Counted from the first letter of the stretch, positions 38,249 to 52,361 are shown. The stretch: 64,000 nucleotides of DNA from Dromaius novaehollandiae (GCF_036370855.1 NC_088102.1:68333601-68397600), one strand, 5' to 3'. Notes: generated from the sequence alone by a model not told the origin. Translations and numbers: made by a program.

Positions 38249-39927
38249 GTATAACTAACTCCACTACAAACCATGACCTAAAAGTTCATCACATCCAAGA
38301 AATGGAGTGGGTTGTGCTTGGTCTCCCCCAGTTCTCTGACTTCCCGCCTAAAAGTTTACCACCAAATGAGACATTATACCAAGCCGAGCCACTGACAAAA
38401 TACAGCTGTGGGCTAGTACAAGAAAGACGCACATTTGCCTCCCAGCACCTTAACTGTCATGCAAACGCTTCGTAGTGGCTGCCTGGCTTGAACAGCAGGT
38501 GCTGTGCTCCCACCTCTGATTACCATGTAAGCTGCTTTTGATTTTATTCAGAGATTACACACACTTATGGTACGGTAATTTGAGGAGAAAAACAAAGCTG
38601 AGAACTGTCATTAAATTTGGGATTAGGTGAGAAAATTACAGGCAATAAATGATAAATTTATATGTGTGTGGGGGGATTCCTAGCGTTCATTTCAGAATTA
38701 CAGAAGGGGGTTTCAGCTTCGCCTGACCCTCGGTTCCCTGCGACTTGCCTGGACCTACTGGCATCTAGAGCAGGACCCCCAATACGAACAGAAAGTCAGG
38801 ATCACACTGTCAGGCTGAGAGAGGCTCTGAAAGTTAGTCAGTGTCCTACAGAGGTAGTGAGGTGAATTAATTGCTGAAAAACTAATTCTTAGTCAGAAAG
38901 AGACACCAGTGAAGAGGAACAGCACAGCCGAGGGGCAGGTGGGGACAGGTATCTAAGCTAGTAGACTTGTTGCTTTGAAGATGAATATTAATTTATCACA
39001 CCTCAGAAAAATCCCCCTGCAAAATCAGAGAAAGTGCTACTACACAGCAGCCTATGCTTCATATCGCCACCGATCAAGGATGAGGGGGTGAGGTCAAATG
39101 AGACTGCATTATTCTGATGTTATCAGAATGATGCAAAATGCAAAGGTTGCTTCTCTTTAGTCAAATTTTGCTTTGCAGACTGTTTGATGCAGTGGCTCAG
39201 CACAATAATCCCTTTTACCACGGCTCATGTGCTGCCCTGGTTAACATAATCTTCATGCCCTGTTTCAGACAAATAATTTTTAATAACCTACAATCAACAT
39301 TTATAAAATACTTCAGCATCAGGAACAATGTTTGCTTACTCCACATGCACTTTAATGCAGCCTCAACAGATTGCCTAAGCATGCCTTCCTGCTCTTCCGC
39401 TTTACCTGCAGAAGATTGACCAACATGCAGCTCATCGTGACAAAATGAAAGCAAATGGTGGCTTCCTCGTAAAATTAAGCACTCTTCTCTGCACAAAGAG
39501 TGCAGGAACTTGATACTGTGAACACGGCTGGCAACAGATTTCCACATTTCAGAACTGGAGTAAACAGCACAATGCCACTCAGGGTGACAGGTATTATGTG
39601 ACCCGATCCCTGGCCGCTATGTCAAAAAGTCAGTCCCTCAACACCAGTTCATGCACATTGTCTGACCTGCTGTTATTATTTGTTGGTTTGAAAAGAAAGT
39701 GCCTATTTGAATCTTGCTTAGAAGAGACTCTGAACTTTTTATAAACCCACACTATGTGCGTGTCTTGTTTCCTTATCTCTGTCTTAGTTCTATACAAGTC
39801 TGTTGACTTGTTGCAAGTTAGAAAGAGGCTGTCATATACAAGCTGTGAAACACTACCTTCAATTTCTTCACTTTTTTATTTCATTACCACCGGCTAGTGG
39901 AGCTATCTGGAAATCTCACAATTTTAT

Positions 39928-40030
39928 ACATACATACATATATGTATATTTGTGTGCATGTATATATATATATACACACATGCACACACACAGCTTTATA
40001 TACACACGTATGTGTGTGCATATATATAAT
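39928..40030. repeat. Mixed (CATA)/(TA)/(CA) simple-repeat patch
   Basis: Interleaved catacata, tatatata, acacacac and gtgtgtgc runs over about 100 bases. Open frames through it (Tyr/Ile/His-rich) are artefacts of the repeat. Confidence 0.92.
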
Positions 40031-41854
40031 TTTTTGAGTGATTGTAAATGTAGTGTTTTACAGAGTTCTCCTTTATTATAGCTTCTAACTGATCTCCTAA
40101 CTGAACGTGCTATAAATGCACTGAAGAGCGCTATTCTCTGTAGAGTCGTCGTTTTTAAACCTCTTTTGCACAGAGCTCATCCTTATAGCATTTAAACTCT
40201 CCCGTTTGCTTACACTAGTGTCAAGAGGCATTCAGCATTACTTGAAGCTTTTCATCCTGCCACATCAATATGGCTGTGCCATAACTCTTCCACAACTTGT
40301 CATTAACTTCTGGCTGCAGGATGAATCCTGCCTGCCTTCCTCTCTCTACAACCCCTCTGCGTATGGTGGGGATCCATAAATGAGGTATCAGTTTTGACCT
40401 GCAAAAGTTCTTATAGAGCCTGATATATCCACAAGACACAGAAAACTGCCAAGCCAAATTTAAAGATGATAGTGAATTTGGTATGGTGAGAAAACAGATA
40501 AACTTAACTACTCACCCTGATCACGGGGTCCTAGAAGTAAGCTTGTGCAGGAGAACCGAGACTATGGCTTTCAGCGCCAGGAGGAAGGAGAAGCAGGCAC
40601 CGGGCTTTGTTCTCCTGCCATTTGCATCTGCAGCTGAGATACCACCATGAAATCCTGTACCACCTGTGTCTGTGCCTCCCCTGTTTCTAGCCAGCTACAT
40701 AGGGCCCTTTTAATGAATGTGTTACATTACATTAGTTAATCAGGCTTGATGTAGAAGGAGCTTTGCACTTCTGCAAGCACATAGGAGTTATTAACTAGAC
40801 CACTTTCCTCAATCAGGCTGTGAGGAGTTCAGTGTCTGCATGCAGTCCAAGCACATTAGCCTCTGCTTGAATGACCTGCCTACAAGGTTATACGGGATAT
40901 TTTTTCCCTAATTGAAGTGCTGCTTGAAGCTCTAGACATATCATTCCTACTGGCTTTGACCAGAGAGGAGCAAATCAAACTCAAAGCCTGTGCATGGAGC
41001 ATAGCTGGCAAATGCTCCTCCAGGTCATTCTGTTCCTGCTAATCTGGATTTTGTTTCTTCCTCAAAGTATTTTCAGAATAGTATGGATTTTTAAATGCAT
41101 CTTTATTCTAATTTAATTTTATCTTTGATTTAAATGAAAACACCCCCAACTGTCTCATTCTCTACCTTCCATCTGATTTTTCAGAAATGATCTTACTGAA
41201 AATGAAATGCTTTAACACAGTGATTCATCAAGGCTGCCGAAAAACAATGCTACCCAGCACCCACCAATCTGTCAGCTTCTCTTGTTTGTCTCTATGCTAC
41301 CAGTCCTCAGCCAGGCAAAATGTCTATCACCAGACAGGGACCGTAAGCACTATATTAAACAGTCTTTAGTTTGAATCTGCTCTGTTCTCCCATACACAAG
41401 CCATGCCTTTCATAAAGCACAACCACCTAGTGAGGGAACACAATAAAGCATAATAAAAACTCTCAGCAGGCAAACCATTACTCTAAATGAGATGCCTATT
41501 TTTAGTCATGTGCAATACCAGAGATTTCCTTGAAAGAAAGAGTTTCTGAAAGGTTGGTCAGTAAGAATCTTCTATCAGTCTGGAACCAAAATAGAGAAAA
41601 ATTCCCTTTCTCCTTGGTTTTCATCAGGCAACAGATCAGAGAAGTAAACTTCTGGCTGGCACCAGGTCTGTGTGAATTCTGGTGACTTCTGGCTTCAGCT
41701 ACATGGGAGCTGTATTCATGTTTATCAGCATCATCAGATTTCAGTGCTGTTTCTGCTAACATAAGGTGAATATGTCCTGTTGCTTAGTGAGGAAAGCCAT
41801 TGTAAAGCAGTGCAAGAGAAGCTCTTCTTTGAGTAGGGTGCGCACATTACTAGC

Positions 41855-41935
41855 ACTTTATCTAAGGTCAGATCCTGTTCCTGTTGAAATCAGTACAAAT
41901 ATTTTCTCATTGCCTTCCATCAGGCCCTAATTTAC
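41855..41935. mobile_element. MITE-like remnant (ancient amniote repeat)
   Basis: The phrases aaggtcagatcctgttcctg, ttgaaatcagtacaaat and catcaggccct recall a common palindromic repeat of sauropsid genomes with the pattern cagatcc...cattgaagtcaatgg...atcaggccc (from memory). The copy is degraded, and its boundaries and family are uncertain. Confidence 0.4.
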
Positions 41936-42540
41936 CTCTTAAATATTTCACTGTCCTGTTACTTTCCAAAAAGCACAAACAACTCCAAGGTAGACAAGTC
42001 GCACGCAGGGAGTGTTAGGCAATGAAAGAACTCCGTGTCTGAACTAGAGAAAAGGGAGCTGCAAGAGATACAACAGGCCTGGCAAGCAACTGCAGCAGAG
42101 CTCAGGAAAAGTGGCCGGAAGCAGCTCACCAGAGATTGGGAATGGACAGGGTTGCGTCCCGCTCTCATCTGAATCACAACAGTGACAAAACATCCCTGAA
42201 AAATCTTCCTTAAGCCTGCATATAAAATCAGGCCAAATTAAGAAGTGGTTCTTTCTCAATCCGTATTCCCTTGAGACAGCTACTTAAGCTGTAGCAATTT
42301 ACATGTAGGGCTTGTTTGACTGTCGGCTTTGTCCCCTCACTGCTTCTGAAGGCAGGAGCCTCCAAGGAGAATCGTGGCTGGCTGACAAGCACAGCCGTGG
42401 AAGCCAGCAGCCTTCAAAGGACCAAGAGCTGACAGACACCACCTTGCCTCCCCCAGTAAAATAACTGAAGAATTACTGAGGCTGAGATAAAAGCTATGTA
42501 ACAGCAACAACAACAAAAAACCCCGCTTAGCACTGACACA

Positions 42541-42650
42541 AACATGCTGAAATCACTATATAAACATTCTGCGCTGCAAAAACCCTGTGAGGCCCATAAT
42601 TATTTTCATCTCTGTGTTACAGATGGGGGCTTTCAGTAGCCTCCTCAGTT
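42541..42650 (+). mobile_element. MIR/L2-like SINE tail
   Basis: The phrases aaccctgtgaggcccataat and ttacagatgggggctttcag follow the well-known MIR/L2 phrase (aaccctgtgaggtaggta...ttacagatgaggaaactgag, from memory). The fragment is short and diverged. Confidence 0.5.
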
Positions 42651-44224
42651 CCTGCGGATGGCTTGTCAGATCTCTCACTCTCTGTCTCAACAAGAGACTT
42701 TGGAGTTTATCCACTTAACTGGTAAGGCATGAAACAGGAGGCAAGTACTGCAGAAGCCCAGTCCTGTACTTCCTGCTACTCATGAGGAGGAGGAAGCACT
42801 TTGGAGCAAAACTTCTTCATGGACAAACAAGGAAGGGGCATCTGTGCAGAACACAGGTGTTACCAGCAATTACAGCATATATGATACGAGACTTGGATTA
42901 AACTGAAGCCATACCAATCCTAAACAGTGGAAGTCCTTCCACTGTCCCAGCATGCTGAGAGGGAAGGTGGCTTTGCTGTGATCCTCTCTGGAAGAAGGGC
43001 CAAAAGAAGATTCTGGGGGAAAAATCTTCCTTAGCTCCTTTTCATCTCGCTGCCAGCCTGAGCTTGTCACTTATACTCTGGCATAGCCTTTAGGCAAAGA
43101 TCCCATAGAGGATGCCAGCAGCTTCCCCAGCTTTCTAACCTGCAGGTAAATAGAGACTTTTAATTTCAAGCCTTAGTGCTTCCCTACCACATCAGGAACA
43201 AAATATGCCACCCAGCCAGCCCACCAAAATGACTGGGATCCCAAACAGCAGTCATCCAACTGGACAAGCCACTCGGCAGCATTTCAATATAGGTAGGTAA
43301 ATATTCCTGACCTTTCTGGTGATTGTTTCCCCTACCTGTCTGTCTCTCTACCAGGGGAAGAGAAGCAGTAGACATGACAGAATATCCAATAGTTTCCCAC
43401 TGGGCAAAACTTTTAATTTAATGCCTTGATAGTCATTCTCTACAAATAGCAGGCAGTAGGAAATTGAATGTAAACAGAAAGTGCCTAATCTATAAGGTCA
43501 TTCATGGGAGCCCTCTTGCCTGCTAGGAGGAGATGAGATTGATTGTACCAACAAGTACGGCTTGTTTTAAATGAGATATTCCCAAGCCTCTCTAGGAGTA
43601 AGAAGCTGAGACCAGTACGCTGTCTCTTCACAGCTGAAATCTTCCTTACGCCATCTGTCCATAAACAGAGATCATGTAAAGTTTTGGTATAAAGTCTGAG
43701 ACGCATTGCATTAGTTTTGCTGATGTTTGGCTGTTAAGGGACAACCTGTGGCCATACAGGTAAGGAATGACTCTTCAAGAAGCCACCAGCTGGCGGATAA
43801 GGACTCATCTCTTGGCAGGGCCAGCAGGGTCACACAGTGCTTCCAGGATGCTTTGCTCAGCTCTGTAGAATCTCCACTACCTCCCCAAATGTAAAATAAC
43901 TCCAGGACTTAACATTTTTGTAATGCTTCCTTAAACACAGCAAGCCATTTTCTTAGTGGGTTCTCTTTTCCTAATTTGAGTGCAAAAACCTACATTAAAC
44001 ATCAGATCTGGGGAGGATCTTCCAAACTTCAGCAAGCTTGCTGATATGCTTATTGGCTCTAACAGTTTCTCACATACCAAGAGGGAAATACACTAGCTCT
44101 GGCTCTGTAACTTTGAAGGAAAAATGGAGAAGGCAAGAGCAGAAGCTCACAGGAAATGACCTAGCAGTGGGAAGAAGAACGAACGGGTCTGCAGCATGCT
44201 GTCTGCTGAGGTCAGCCCTTTGAC

Positions 44225-44365
44225 CTGTGCCACAGGCTTCCCAGGTAGTCCTGAAAAGTCACCCTCTCTCTTGTTTTCAGTTCCCTGTTTGCAAAACTGG
44301 AATAACCTTACTTCACTCATGCAAAGGAGTGCCCTAAAATTCCTATCACCATTTGGAGGAAGTAC
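44225..44365 (-). mobile_element. MIR-like SINE fragment, minus orientation
   Basis: The phrase tttcagttccctgtttgcaa followed by aactggaataaccttactt resembles the reverse complement of the same MIR/L2 region (tcagtttccccatctgtaaaatggggataat, from memory). It is tentative and edges are not defined. Confidence 0.4.
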
Positions 44366-47300
44366 TTGAACCCTGTAATAACCTGCAGCATTTGGGACAA
44401 GTAGTGGAGTTAGAGACCCCACCTGGCACTGAGAGGGTTAACCCGAGGCTCGTCAGCAAGCAAAAGGAAGGACAATGACATGTTACGTTGGCCTGGAGGA
44501 GGGATTTGGGGAAACTGTAAGAGAGAGTCTCCCACCACCCCTCCTGATAAGAACCAAATAGCTGTAAGAGTTTTCACAATAAAAATCTAATAAGAAGGTC
44601 AAAGGACCTGGGTTTTCAAATCAGACTGTTTTGCGTCCATGGCTTGTGCTTACAATTAATTGCCGGTTCAGTCACTGTCTCCTGCCCACAAGCACCTGCT
44701 TATGCTCAAAACCAGGCATCAAGGCACCGACCATAGCAGACAGCTGGGGCTGCAGCAAAGCAAGCCAGCCACTGAAACGCTCCCAAAGGGTACATTTTCC
44801 TTCTGCTAAAACACCAATCAATCCCAACGACAGCATTAGCGGCATTTTGTTTTTAAATAGAGATCACATGCTCTGCATAGTGCGATGCAGCCAGCATCTG
44901 GAAGTGGTAAAACAAGCGGGTTTTGCAGAGACCCCACCGCTCCCAGCTGTCCGGCACCACAGTCCATGTCTGCTTTGCAGTTTCCCTGCTTTCTTCTGCT
45001 CTCCACACAGCCACCTGCACAGTTTGTGTACTTACAGGTTCGCAAGCATGTGACATTAGGATCCATCTCCCCACAGGAGCGGACTTTGAGATGCCAGTAC
45101 AACACATGTGGATGACCAAGTAGGGGAGCCAAAGATTTTCAGTCAAATAGAAATTCATCCCAATTATCACTGGGGGTGGTTAGAACTATGCTGAAAAACT
45201 GCAATACCACAGCCACTGAGCCCTCGCTAAAGGACTGGGAGACTGGAGACCTTGCAAGCATGACAAGTCACTAAGTAAGTTATACGCAACTCAAATATTT
45301 TCATTCAAGAGCAAATGCAATTATCTTTGGGAAACTCCACCCTATTTGTTCAAAATGAGTCCCTTAAAGTCCAGGTGAGAGGCATTTTCTCACTGCTCCA
45401 TATAAAGTGAATGTTTAGATCATTGTTGGTGGCAGGAGGGACACTTTTCTTTAACCCGAGAGACCACTGCAATTTAAGCTGTTCTTCTGCACAGCAACAG
45501 CTGAGTAATTTGTGCATCAGGTCCTCAAGCTTGTTTAAATAAAGTACATCATAACTAGCTCAGAGATAAGGCCTCAAAATGTTAAGATGCTGCTATGCAC
45601 ATTCTTAGCATGCATACAGAATTAATCCAACAGCACAGCTGACTGCTTATTTAAGAGGACGTGAACATCCTAGGTCCAGTCCTAGACCTCTTAAAAAAAA
45701 AAAACCCTAAAAAAACAAAACCAACACCAACAAACCAGCTTGTTTCTTTTTACTAAACCTAGGAATAAAAATTTTGAACATTAAATCTTGGCTTGCAGCT
45801 TCTGGTTTCTAAGCAGCTCTAAAAGCTTCAACGAACATGGGGACAGGGCTGGGTAAAAGTAGGCAGGTAAATCAAATCAAATCCATACACAAAAGGCTGA
45901 CATAGCAAATCAATTACTAGGATATTAAATCAATTCCTGGGCATTTTCCATTTTGACTGACAAAAATCTATCAGCATGTGGGAGGCATCTTAAGTTCGTG
46001 AACACTAAAGCGTGGTTTTTTTGAGAAATACATGGATTTATTAGTACAGCACTAAAGATCCATCTTATGCCGATTCCCTATAAGGAACCTTTTGCTTATG
46101 CATAAGTAAACTCTTCTTCAGATTATTAAGCTGGCTGGGGAAAATGATATTTAACACCTTCAGCAGCAGTGGTATGTAGCAATGCTAAGTGTCATCATTA
46201 CAGATACCTTTCTTTTCCAGAATGCAGCTGCCTCTGTAGTAGGCTTTCTCCATATACTTGCCCCAAAGATGACTGACACAGAAGAGCTTCTGTCTCCTTT
46301 CCCAGGTTACGTGTCCCACAGGCTGCTTTTCCCAGTAGCGCTCCTGTGTCTTGGTGCATTGGCCTGGTGTCCTGCGGATCTCACAACCTGTCCTCGAAGC
46401 CCCGTTTCCTGCCTGTGCCACCGGCGCCGCCTCCTCGCTCCAGCTGTCTTTCCCCAGACATTGTTCCAGCTCCCACCCTCTGCTCCCAGTGCTCGACCCT
46501 AAATCTCTCAAAGTAAATGATGATTTTGCCTTAGTCTCTAGTGGCTACAGGATCTCACCTGTGCCAGGATGCAAAGACTCCTCTGAGCTACACTCCTAGG
46601 CCTATTCCATTTTAATTTTAGTTCTCTCTCTTTGCTATTGCTGCATTGGGGCCAGTGTTGGAATCCCACATATACAGAGCCTGGGGGAGCAGAAAAGGGA
46701 AATGCTCATTCTTTCAAAACCTGTGCTTATGCTGAGGGTCATTCCAGGATATCTGTGTTCAGCCTCTTTGTGAAAGATAATCACTTTCATTTGTCCTCAA
46801 CAACCATCAGTATAACCTCAGATAAATAAACTGGGAAGGATGCTAATTAACACGATACATGCTGTTGAGCCTTTGTTTGTCAAGAGACATGAAAGGTGGC
46901 TTCCATTTGTGTTTCAAGTGCTAACAACCTGTTATCTCCATCTATGCAGACCAAATAAAAAATTGCAGAAAAAAACCCTCAACCACCTAGGGACGCACAT
47001 GTCAATAGAGCTTGAGATCCAATTAGGTGCCACAAAGGCTTCAGGACATGCAGAGGCAAATCAAAGCAGGGAAACAAGCCACTTCTATTGCAGGAACTAA
47101 TGACCGTTGTGTGATTTTGTATTAGGCAGAACAGTGACAATGGACACAGAATCCCTTTGCAGATGCTGTGAGCTGGAAAAAGGGTAGGTAGTTTACTCGC
47201 AGAGATGAAGGACTTGGCCACTTGCCCACTAAGCCATTTGTTGCAGCTGTCCCATGGGATTAACCTTCGTTTTAATTATTTATGGTACTCATTTACTTCG

Positions 47301-48949
47301 TTTAAAGGTGAATGAAAGAGCTTTCCCAGCAAACCTACTGAAATACCAGGGGAGGGGGGATGGGAAAAGCAAACCATACCTCCGCTGCTATCAGACAAGC
47401 CAGTCCTACAATCCATGGAAACGTGGACTAACTTCAAAACCAAGTAACTTAAGATCATTTTCTCTTAAATTCATGCCTTTGGTGGGAAAATGTAAGCTAA
47501 AATACAGTATTTCTCCACTGTTGTAAGGGACGCAAGCTCCCCATAGGGAGACACTGGCGTTGCCACCTCTTGGTGGCAGACCTGCTCTTCTCAAAGCAAT
47601 ACTGTCAGGTCCACTGGCAACTAGGAACAACCACGGCAAGCAACACAGCAAGTGGGAGAGGGCTGGTTAAATGATGTACTCCGTGGGGGAAATTGTCCTG
47701 ATTCCTTAAAACAAGGGAAACAAACTAATGTCTGCTGATGAGTCACCTTTCTCTGCAGTGGAACTGAAAGACCCATTTAAAGAGAAATGGAGAATAGCCC
47801 ACTAAAGGGTTAAGATGTGCTACTCTGCCTGGAGAAACTCATCTGGAGAGCCAGGTTTGCAGGGAGATTGTGTGGAAGGGCTTTGACGAAACTGGGTCTT
47901 CCTAGATCCAGGAAATGTTAATCCTTGGAGGAAAACAAGATACGTACACAGCCTGCTTTATTATTCTTAAGATAGGCTTTCTCTGAACTTAACTTATTCT
48001 AAATAAATAATGTTGAAAGGAGAATTATCATCGTCCTTGGAGGGGATGGAATAACAGGCCTAACGCCAAAGTCATGCTCGCTACAGCAAGCTGCATGCCT
48101 CCCTTGGGAGGCTCCCAGCAGCCCATGAAAGTGGGCGATTTGCACACTCCACCGCAAGAGTGAGAGGCAACATGAATGGGAGATGTGGGGAAGGGCACGC
48201 TCGGAGAGCTGGAGGGCTTTGGAGGAGTGCTGGGCTACTCTGCACACACTGAGCAGGACCATCTGAACAGCTGCCTGGCTTTATTTCGAACAGTATGGGA
48301 TAGGATCTCAATATCCTAGCTAAACACCCAAGAACGCAATTACATCTCTGACATCATGGGATTCTGACCTCCACCAGCAGCTGGAATTACTTTTTTTTCT
48401 TTTTAATCATTAAGTTGCTTTTTAGTGGAGAGATTGAAAACTGGTCTGTAAATTTTCTTCAGATACTAGTAGATGACAGAAGCAACGTGAGTGAGTAACT
48501 TATTAAATGCCTCCCTTGTTTTAATGAAGTAAACAACCACAGCTCTTCACTACACTTCACAGAAAACAGATTTTATCTTGAAGGGAATGATTTGGGACTC
48601 AATCACTGCAAATGAATAAACTATACGGAGATTGCTTTCTATAATAATAGAAAACAAATAAACAAACTGCCAGTTGCACTTGCATGACACAAAACGCAGG
48701 TTCCCAGCACCCACTGATAACGCCAGAGAAAGCCACGTTCCTCAAGGGAGGTCGCACAGGCTGAGTGGGGAAGGGAGCACACTTCTCTCCCCATACATTA
48801 AACACATAGAAGTGACAGCATCTTCATGTAGGTGGGGAACTGGAGGACTGCAATGTTTCCATACAGGACAGCAGACATATATACTGTTTATTCATGCAAA
48901 AAGTGACACTGGCTAAATAAAGAGCGGGAACTCGGCTAAATGGCAACAA

Positions 48950-49350
48950 AGTCGGATGAAAGGAGAACCTGCAAACCTTGAAGTGCTGCTGCTCGGGGAA
49001 AGGAAGGAGGTGAGCCCATCCGGACCCCGCCACGTGCTACGTGGGGGCCCATGCCAGCTGCCTGACCCGGCTGCGTTTGCCCGGAGGTTTGGCTGCGCTC
49101 CTGGGCCCCAGTGGCGGAGGGCAGCAGCAGTGCCCTGGCTGTGGCAGATGCTGCCATCAGGATGGGCCAGGGGATGAGCCAACTCCATTAACGACTGCAC
49201 CTCCCTGTCAATGGCGACACACAGCCGGGGTGTTTAGCTACCGAAGTCAGCAGGTGTCCTGGGGCAGGGTTCGGCAGGCTCTTTGCAGTGCTCCCGCAGA
49301 GCAGCAGGCTGCAGTTTTCATAATGTCCAAAGACTTCATGAAGTTTCTGG
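48950..49350. other. GC-rich, CpG-enriched patch
   Basis: Local GC and CpG content is clearly above the surroundings (for example cggaccccgccacgtgctacgtg and cccggctgcg). A long plus-strand open frame (49,041-49,622, 193 codons) starts in it but has no recognisable domain. GC-rich DNA lengthens chance open frames. It could be an alternative promoter, an enhancer or simply GC-rich intron. Confidence 0.4.
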
Positions 49351-49619
49351 GTCTCATTCAAACAGGGGGGAGGCCATGGGGAAAGAGGTGCAATCTGATA
49401 CCGGGAGCCTCCTACAACAAACAACTGCTGCACAGAAAGAGCAAACATACTGGCTACAATGATGCTGTACTTTGTTATTTTTTAAAAAACACTTCTGTTC
49501 TTTTGTTATTGAATTTTAATCCTCAGAAGAACATTGCCAACCTGGTTGTAGAGCCTGAAATCATCTATCTTAATATAAAAAATACAGTCCCCATCAACAG
49601 TTACATCAGCTCTATTAAA

Positions 49620-49990
49620 TAGCCCCATTCCAAAGCCAAAGGAGTCGCCATCTAGGAAAGGAGCAAGGAAATTTGCAGAGTTGGTCCCTCTGTGCCTGCC
49701 TCCCTCGCAACAAGAGAACAAGGTCACATCTAAAAGCATAAAGAAAGCTGTCCACAATAATCCAGGCTCAATCAAATCACCGCCAGCCACTACACCATCT
49801 CCGTCAGATGGCAATCACTTTTAATCAGTCTGAAGCACAAGCTGCATCTTAATCAGGATCCTTAAAGGGCGCATCTCCACTGGATCATTTCACCTTGAAT
49901 TAATTGACTGCCAGTCACTTAGAGGTCATTGCCACATTTGTAAAGGTTAGTTTGGACAGTCCCCAAACACCTCTGATTTGCCTCCAAGAT
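49620..49990. other. Conserved-element-like block, no gene recognised
   Basis: This is complex, repeat-free sequence with many homeodomain-type cores (cttttaatcag, cttaatcagg, gaattaattgac) and a minus-strand open frame of about 100 codons (49,506-49,814) whose product I do not recognise. Such texture is typical of conserved non-coding enhancers, but conservation cannot be seen from one sequence. Confidence 0.3.
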
Positions 49991-52361
49991 TAGACTAAAA
50001 TAATATTAGCTTGGCAGAAACACACTGGTAGTGTCCAGAGCTGCCCATAAAAACGTGCAAATTGGCTGAAGCCTATCGTCAATCAATCACAGTACGAACG
50101 CCCTGATGAACGCAAGCCTACAGTATGGGTTGGGTGCTATTACAAGCCTGGGCTGCTGATCCCTCTCCTTTCCTTCTCTTCCAAAATCCCCTCAAGCCCC
50201 TCAAGCTAGAAAGCATCTTCTCCCTCTCTTCCCCCTTGGATTTTCTAGTGTCTAATAATGGTTGTGCTCACACTGAGGCCTTTTTTTCCATGGTATATTC
50301 ATTTGGGTCTCTCACCTTTGAGTGTTTGCACAAAACTTATCTGAACTTATTGCTTTTGACAGCTCTAAATAGCTCAAATCTGACTGAAATTTACTATCAG
50401 GTTCAAGGTTTACGGAGGCAGAAGAAAAAGGAAAATCACTGCAGCCACATTGAATCAATTTTGAAAAGTAAATTTACAGATAAAGAACATCATTAAAAAT
50501 AAGGGATTCATTCATCCACTGGGAGTTTTAGTGGCTTCTTGACCCAATGTTATTCAATACTTTTCTCATTACCAGGGAAGGAAGTATAAAAATCACTGCT
50601 AATGAAATTTTGCAGCTAACACACAAACTTGCTGAGCATTAAATGATCTATGGAGATCACCCGGCCTGCTTGGTTGCCCAGTGTCTTACTCAACCAAATA
50701 CACCAACAGACATTTAGGAACCAAGAAGAGAGATCACCCTGTAAGACTGGAAACCATATTCTGGAAAGCAGAAAATTGGTGAAAGGGCTGAGGAGACGGA
50801 GAGGAACATGCTCTGAGGGCAACATTTCCATCCTAAAGGGTCGTGGGTATGTAACAGCTGAGTCATATCATCATTGCTACACTCCAGAGCTGATATCCGT
50901 GTTTTCAGAAATAGTTGAAAATTTACAAAGATTTTCGAGACCTACAAGAATAACCGATTCGGGGAGAAGCAAGCTTTACTTCAAACAACAAACACCACTC
51001 TTGGATAAACTAAATGGAGTGGCAGGGTTAAAAAACAGCCTGATTACAATCTTCAGGCACCTACATGGAGAAGCAATTCTCAGCAGTAGATAGCACTTTA
51101 ATCTACCAGAAAAAGACATAATGAGAGTTAATGGTTACAAGTTTAAGCTAGACAAATACAAGACAGAAACAAGGCACAACTGTAACTGTGAAACAAATAA
51201 TCTTTGGAACAATTTATTGAGGAATGAGGTGCAATCAATAATGTCTTTAAATCAAGGCTCAAGAGTTTTGCAAAGTTACAACTCAGATGTAATTAGTTTA
51301 ATGAAGAAAATACTGATTGAAATTCTGCAGTCCATAGACAACCTTAATATTTCACCTAGTGAAGAAATCTGTTAATCTTTCCAGAAGGTTGCAGGGTTTT
51401 CCTGGAGCAGGGACTTTGCTATTCCCACCAGATTATGTCACCTGTGCCCTGCACCTCACGCTTTACTTGAAATCCATCCAGAAAGAAAAGGTGACATAAA
51501 ACATGACAGTCTATTTAGCATGTCCTGTCTTGGAGACTCCGGCACTACTTCTTTTAACCTGGCCCTGGCTATGGTTTGGGTACAAATTCTCCTATGTCAC
51601 CCTCTGAGCTCTCTAGATGAGGTCCCTATCTGCCAACCCCCCTCCTCCTCCAAGCAGTTGAGTCATTTGGGTTCCTTTCATCTAGTCTGTGGTAACACCG
51701 CGTCCGTCTGCTGGAACCCCCCTGGCGCTTCCTGGCGACACCGAGGCCCAGCCAAGAGCAGCCATGCTCTTGGTCCATCTGGTCCATCTCCAGCCTCCTC
51801 CCAACTAACATTCACAAACCCAGCGCACCTGCCTTAAATCCCAGCCTCTACAGAGGGGGCTGCGCTGGACACAAAGCACAGCAGCGAAGGCCGCTGCCAG
51901 ACTTGCACAGCGCTGTTAGCCACCACCGTTTGCTGTCGCTGCTCTAGTCTAGCAGCGTCTTTCGTTTAAAAGAGGATCCTGCACGTTGCCCGGCCATTCC
52001 ATTAACTTCGTATTTGAAAAACTTACATCATCTAAAGCGTAACAATCACAGAAACACTGCGCTGGGGTCGGCTGCAGCGAGACTCTCTGCCGTTCCTGAC
52101 TTGAAACACAGTGAAAGCTCACATTCAGTCAGATGTGACTGTGACATGTGGTTTTTCATACTTATTTCTAAACTTAATATAGACAGACTGGGGACGATAG
52201 CAACAAACCATCTATTCTAAGATCCTGGACCACAGTTTTCCGTACATCACACTATAGGCCTGAAAGCAACAGAGGAGGCTTCCAGGTTTTATCATAGTAA
52301 AAATAAAATACATAATGGCTCTTTTCACAAACATAAAAGTGCCATTTTTGTGTCTTGTGAA

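Noticed and set aside
40221-40457. 78-codon minus-strand frame considered as a retroelement or exon fragment
   Set aside because: I could not relate it to any family, and there are no flanking splice sites in phase or target-site duplications.
41502-41762. Minus-strand frame containing NFSLFW, compared with tetraspanin FNLLFW at the end of TM1
   Set aside because: The upstream residues do not match MARxCLQxVKYLMF, and no donor follows the Trp codon.
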